52,500 nt of DNA from Neocallimastix lanati (nom. inval.) (lineage: Eukaryota > Neocallimastigomycota > Neocallimastigomycetes > Neocallimastigales > Neocallimastigaceae): the NCBI GenBank assembly GCA_016946835.1, contig JACVTC010000020.1, positions 745,001 to 797,500 of the forward strand. Direction: 5' to 3'. Below, piece by piece: positions 47,829 through 52,500 of the stretch. The position numbers and the translations under genes were made by a program. A model generated the notes under the pieces. That model searched no databases. It was not told where the DNA came from and worked only from the letters and a program-made list of their open reading frames with translations. Each line of letters starts with the position of its first letter. Position 1 is the stretch's first letter.

Positions 47829-48811
47829 ATGGCCACTCAAGTTAGTAACGCTGTTTACAACAGTTCCTTCTGTCCAGGTAGATATTCAAATAAAAACAAT
47901 ATAAAGTTATAAACTATGGATATAAAGCAGTAGAATTAATAATTAATGAATTAAATTTCATTAAATTATAAAATATTAGATTACGCTTCCTTCTTTGGTT
48001 TTGCTGGAGCTGGTCTTGCTACCATCTTCAGTTCCATTGGTTCAGCTTATGGTACTGCTAAGGCTGGTATGGGTATTGCTGGTATGGGTACTTTTAGACC
48101 AGAACTTATTATGAAGTCTTTAATTCCAGGTAAATGAAAGGAACAAATTAAAAAAGAAATTTGTGTAATATTGGAATTTTTATAAAAGTAATTTAATTAA
48201 CAATGTATGTATATACTTTTTTTTATAATAATATAATAATTAATTTTTAAATAAAAAATTCAATAGTTGTTATGGCTGGTATGTATTATATGAAAGTATA
48301 AATTTTGGAATATAAATATTGTAAAATACTAAAAAATAGTTAATTTTAATAAATATAATAATTGATATAATAATTATAATAGGTATTGTTGCTGTTTATG
48401 GTTTAGTTGTTTCTGTTCTTATCGCAGGTCAATTAGAAGATAAACCATACTCTTTATTCTCTGGTTTCGTTCACTTTTTCTCCGGTATTACTACTGGTTT
48501 AACTGGTGTTGCCTCTGGTTATGCTATTGGTATTGTTGGTGATTATTGTGTTCGTGGTTACGGTCAACAAGCCAAGTAAGATTAAAATATAAATTTAAAA
48601 TATTTATTATTTTTTATGAGAAAGTTTAGTATTTTTGAAATTTGGAATTTCTAATTTACAAATATGTTTTTTATTTTTATTTTTTCCCACATCAAAAAGA
48701 TTATACGTTTCTATGGTTTTAATTCTTATTTTCGCTGAAGTTTTAGGTTTATACGGTCTTATTGTTTCTTTAATTATGAACACCAAAGCTAACAACACAA
48801 CTTGTCTTTAA
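47829..48811 (+). CDS. VMA3: V-type H+-ATPase proteolipid subunit c, 5 exons
   Basis: Membrane-rotor proteolipid of the V0 sector, which carries protons across vacuolar and endosomal membranes. Exons: 47829-47877, 47980-48129, 48267-48278, 48383-48575, 48700-48811; 171 aa (yeast Vma3 160; the excess is mostly an N-terminal extension of about ten residues). Four membrane helices are visible: F-F-G-F-A-G-A-G onward; [26 protein letters not shown]; and [14 protein letters not shown]. The proton-binding Glu is at about residue 148 in helix 4. The motifs [10 protein letters not shown] and [11 protein letters not shown] are typical. The exons are among the most G+C-rich DNA in the window, with T- and C-ending codons, which suggests high expression. 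Paralogue c' cannot be fully excluded. Confidence 0.97.
48267..48278 (+). other. 12-nt exon 3 of the V-ATPase c gene
   Basis: TTGTTATGGCTG between CAATAG and GTATGT. With the flanking split codons it codes V-V-M-A-G, the invariant start of helix 2. Confidence 0.92.
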
Positions 48812-49147
48812 ATTTATTCTATTTTATTTATCAAAACAAAAAAAAAAAAAAAAAAAAAAAAAATAATAAAGAATATATATATAATTAAAATATAATTAGA
48901 GAAAAGTTAATAAAAAAAAACCTCAAGAAATATGAACAACGAATGAAAAAATAATGAAGAAAAATATAAAAGGTTAAATTTCTTATTATATTTTCTTCTT
49001 TTTCTTTTTAAATATAGAATAAAAAAAAAAGTGAAGTAGAAAGTATGAAAGAATATTTTTTTAATATTGCTTTTTTTTTTTTTTTTCATGTTTTTTAATT
49101 TATTAATTTAAATAAATATACAATAAAGCAATAATAATATAATAATC

Positions 49148-49178
<31 letters not shown>

Positions 49179-50260
49179 AAATTAAAATAAAAATAAAAAT
49201 AATAATCTATAAAGAAATAAACTTATAAATAATAATATAATAATAATAAAAACAATTAAAAAATATATAAAAAAAAATATGAATAACGTAATAACAAAAT
49301 ATAAAGATTACCAAATTTTATTTTGAAAAGAGAAGAAAAGCGTTATTTGGATATAAATTTAAAAAAAGAAAAAAAAAATTATAGAGAAAATATATAAATC
49401 TTTGAATAAATTTAAAGAATTATTATTATTATTTTTTTTTTTTTTTATTGTTTGAAATTAATGTTTAAATAAAAAGAAATATTATATTTAAAATTTTAAT
49501 ATTATTATTTTCGTATTTCAGAAAAAAAATAAAAAAAAAAAAATGGTTTGAACTAAAGGATTATAGAATTTATTATAAATATTGGTATTATAATTCTATT
49601 TTAAATAATTTTAAAAGATAGGCTTTTTAAAATGAGAAAGATGAAATATAAACATATTATTATTACTGTTGTTGTTTTTATTATTTTTATTTTTATTTTT
49701 ATTATATTATATTTTATTTTATTTTATTTTTTTTATTTTTGTTTTATTCATAAATTTATTTTTAAAATAGAAAAAAAAAAAAAAAAAGAATTTTTTTAAT
49801 AAATGGTAATGGTAATATATTTTTATTAATATTTCTATTTTTTTTATTTTTTTACCTTTTTTTTTACTTTTTTTTTTTACTTTTTTTTTTTTTATCAAAT
49901 ATTTTATTTTTCAATAATTTTATTTAATTTAATTAAAAAAGAGGAAAATTATTTATTATTTTATGTGTTATAAAATTTAAATATTGAAAAATATGAAATA
50001 TTTAACATTCCTTCATTTAGGACTGGTATTAATTAGTAATTAATATTAGTATGTTAATCCTATAACATCAAACGTAAGAATAATAATTAAAAAATAAGAT
50101 AAAAAAAAAAAAAAAAAGTATGAATATAAAAAATCTTAATATAAAATATAACTAATATAAAAAAAAAAATTTTTTTTATTATATTATTAATAAAATTTAT
50201 GATAAAAAAAAAAAAAAAGAATGGTGATTAATAATTTTTTACTTTATCGATATATCCATT
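48812..50260. other. A/T-rich non-coding stretch
   Basis: V-ATPase 3' UTR with an A run near 48838-48862, a second A run near 49149-49176, then T-rich tracts. Nothing gene-like seen. Confidence 0.6.
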
Positions 50261-50261
50261 T

Positions 50262-50600
50262 TACTCATGCCGTACAGGTTTTGAAGTTGTTTATACTGAT
50301 GAAAATGGAGATTGGGGTGTAGAAAGTGATGAATGATATGGTAATGGTAATGAATCTTCCGAAAAAGAAATATGAAAATTCATATTTTTTTTTTGTTGTT
50401 ATTATTGTCCAAAGATATCAGTGTTGTAAATCATATGAAGTAATGTACACAGATGAATCTATCTAGTTAATGGGGTATAAAAGATGGAGAATGATGTGGT
50501 ATTAAGGACAGTTGAAGTTGTACTGATATAGATGATACGGGCAATGATATTGATAGGAATAATGATATCGATGTGAACAATAATTTTGATTTTTCATTCT
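50262..50600 (+). pseudogene. Decayed tandem fungal dockerin (cellulosome docking) relic
   Basis: Two dockerin-like modules in degenerate form. Module 1 (50262-50360) reads Y-S-C-R-T-G-F-E-V-V-Y-T-D-E-N-G-D-W-G-V, then E-S-D-E-stop-Y-G. Module 2 (50414-50520) reads Y-Q-C-C-K-S-Y-E-V-M-Y-T-D-E, then after a one-base shift W-G-I-K-D-G-E-stop-C-G-I-K-D. Fungal dockerins have C-C-x-x-C-E-V-x-Y-T-D-x-D-G-x-W-G-V-E-x-x-x-W-C-G-I. Here the Trp of W-C-G is TGA in both modules and several Cys codons are changed (TAT, TTT, CGT). An Asp/Asn-rich linker follows to about 50600. The catalytic part of the parent protein is not recognisable. No start, no intact frame and no plausible splice repair was seen. 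Confidence 0.7.
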
Positions 50601-52284
<1,684 letters not shown>

Positions 52285-52354
52285 TTTTTTCTTCTTCATT
52301 AGAATATATTTATTAAAAGCTTTTTTTTTTTTTTTTTGCTATTCTTTTTTTTTT

Positions 52355-52386
<32 letters not shown>

Positions 52387-52500
52387 TTTCTTTTTTTCTT
52401 TTTTATATATATTTAATTATTATTAATAAAAATAAAATTTCCTCAATTTCATATTATATGTGGTATATATAAATAACTTTTTTCAGCTACTATAATATAT
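52285..52500. other. T-rich low-complexity end of window
   Basis: T runs and (CTTTTT)n up to about 52410. No gene seen. Confidence 0.7.

Noticed and set aside
50262-50600. TGA read as Trp (variant genetic code) in the dockerin region
   Set aside because: Clear genes here use TGG for Trp, the copia ORF ends with TGA, and the dockerin region also has frameshifts, other stops and lost Cys codons.

Overview
The window is eukaryotic nuclear DNA of extreme A+T content. Non-coding DNA is almost wholly A/T, with long homopolymers, (AAT)n tracts and heptamer arrays, while exons are clearly richer in G+C. The gene content fits an anaerobic gut fungus (Neocallimastigomycota; Piromyces/Neocallimastix-like). 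There is a flagellar/ciliary gene (CFAP70), suited to zoospore-forming fungi; a ClpP protease with an organelle-type leader in a lineage with hydrogenosomes; a V-ATPase proteolipid; and a decayed tandem fungal dockerin, the cellulosome docking module of these fungi. Dictyostelium is AAT-rich too but has no cilia. The species assignment is inference.

Layout. 1-14.6 kb: no gene recognised; tandem A/T repeats and a few G+C-richer islands. 14.7-21.5 kb: a full-length, intact, single-ORF LINE (14922-20132) nested inside an older, frameshifted relative, bounded by a perfect 14-bp target-site duplication. 21.5-23.6 kb: low-complexity DNA and two unexplained islands. 23.6-30.2 kb: an intact Ty1/copia LTR retrotransposon (23906-30067) with two 340-bp LTRs in which I see no difference, inserted in an (AAT)n microsatellite. 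31.6-41.2 kb: a 20-exon CFAP70 gene, reconstructed here from in-phase splice sites (about 1411 aa). 43.1-45.3 kb: a 9-exon clpP gene with 15-nt and 6-nt internal exons. 45.6-46.4 kb: a long heptamer array. 47.8-48.8 kb: a 5-exon V-ATPase subunit c gene with a 12-nt exon. 50.26-50.6 kb: a dockerin relic. The rest is A/T-rich non-coding DNA.

The three host genes and both retroelements lie on the + strand. The host genes share no pathway: one is axonemal, one organellar, one endomembrane. The most notable signals are in gene structure. CFAP70 intron 1 has no usable GT donor and instead starts with a perfect U12-type ATATCCTTT site. The clpP and V-ATPase genes hold exons of 6, 12 and 15 nt whose codons are needed to complete conserved protein motifs. 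One clpP intron carries A47 and T69 tracts that could pair. The CFAP70 tail has a cluster of R-R-x-S kinase-type motifs.
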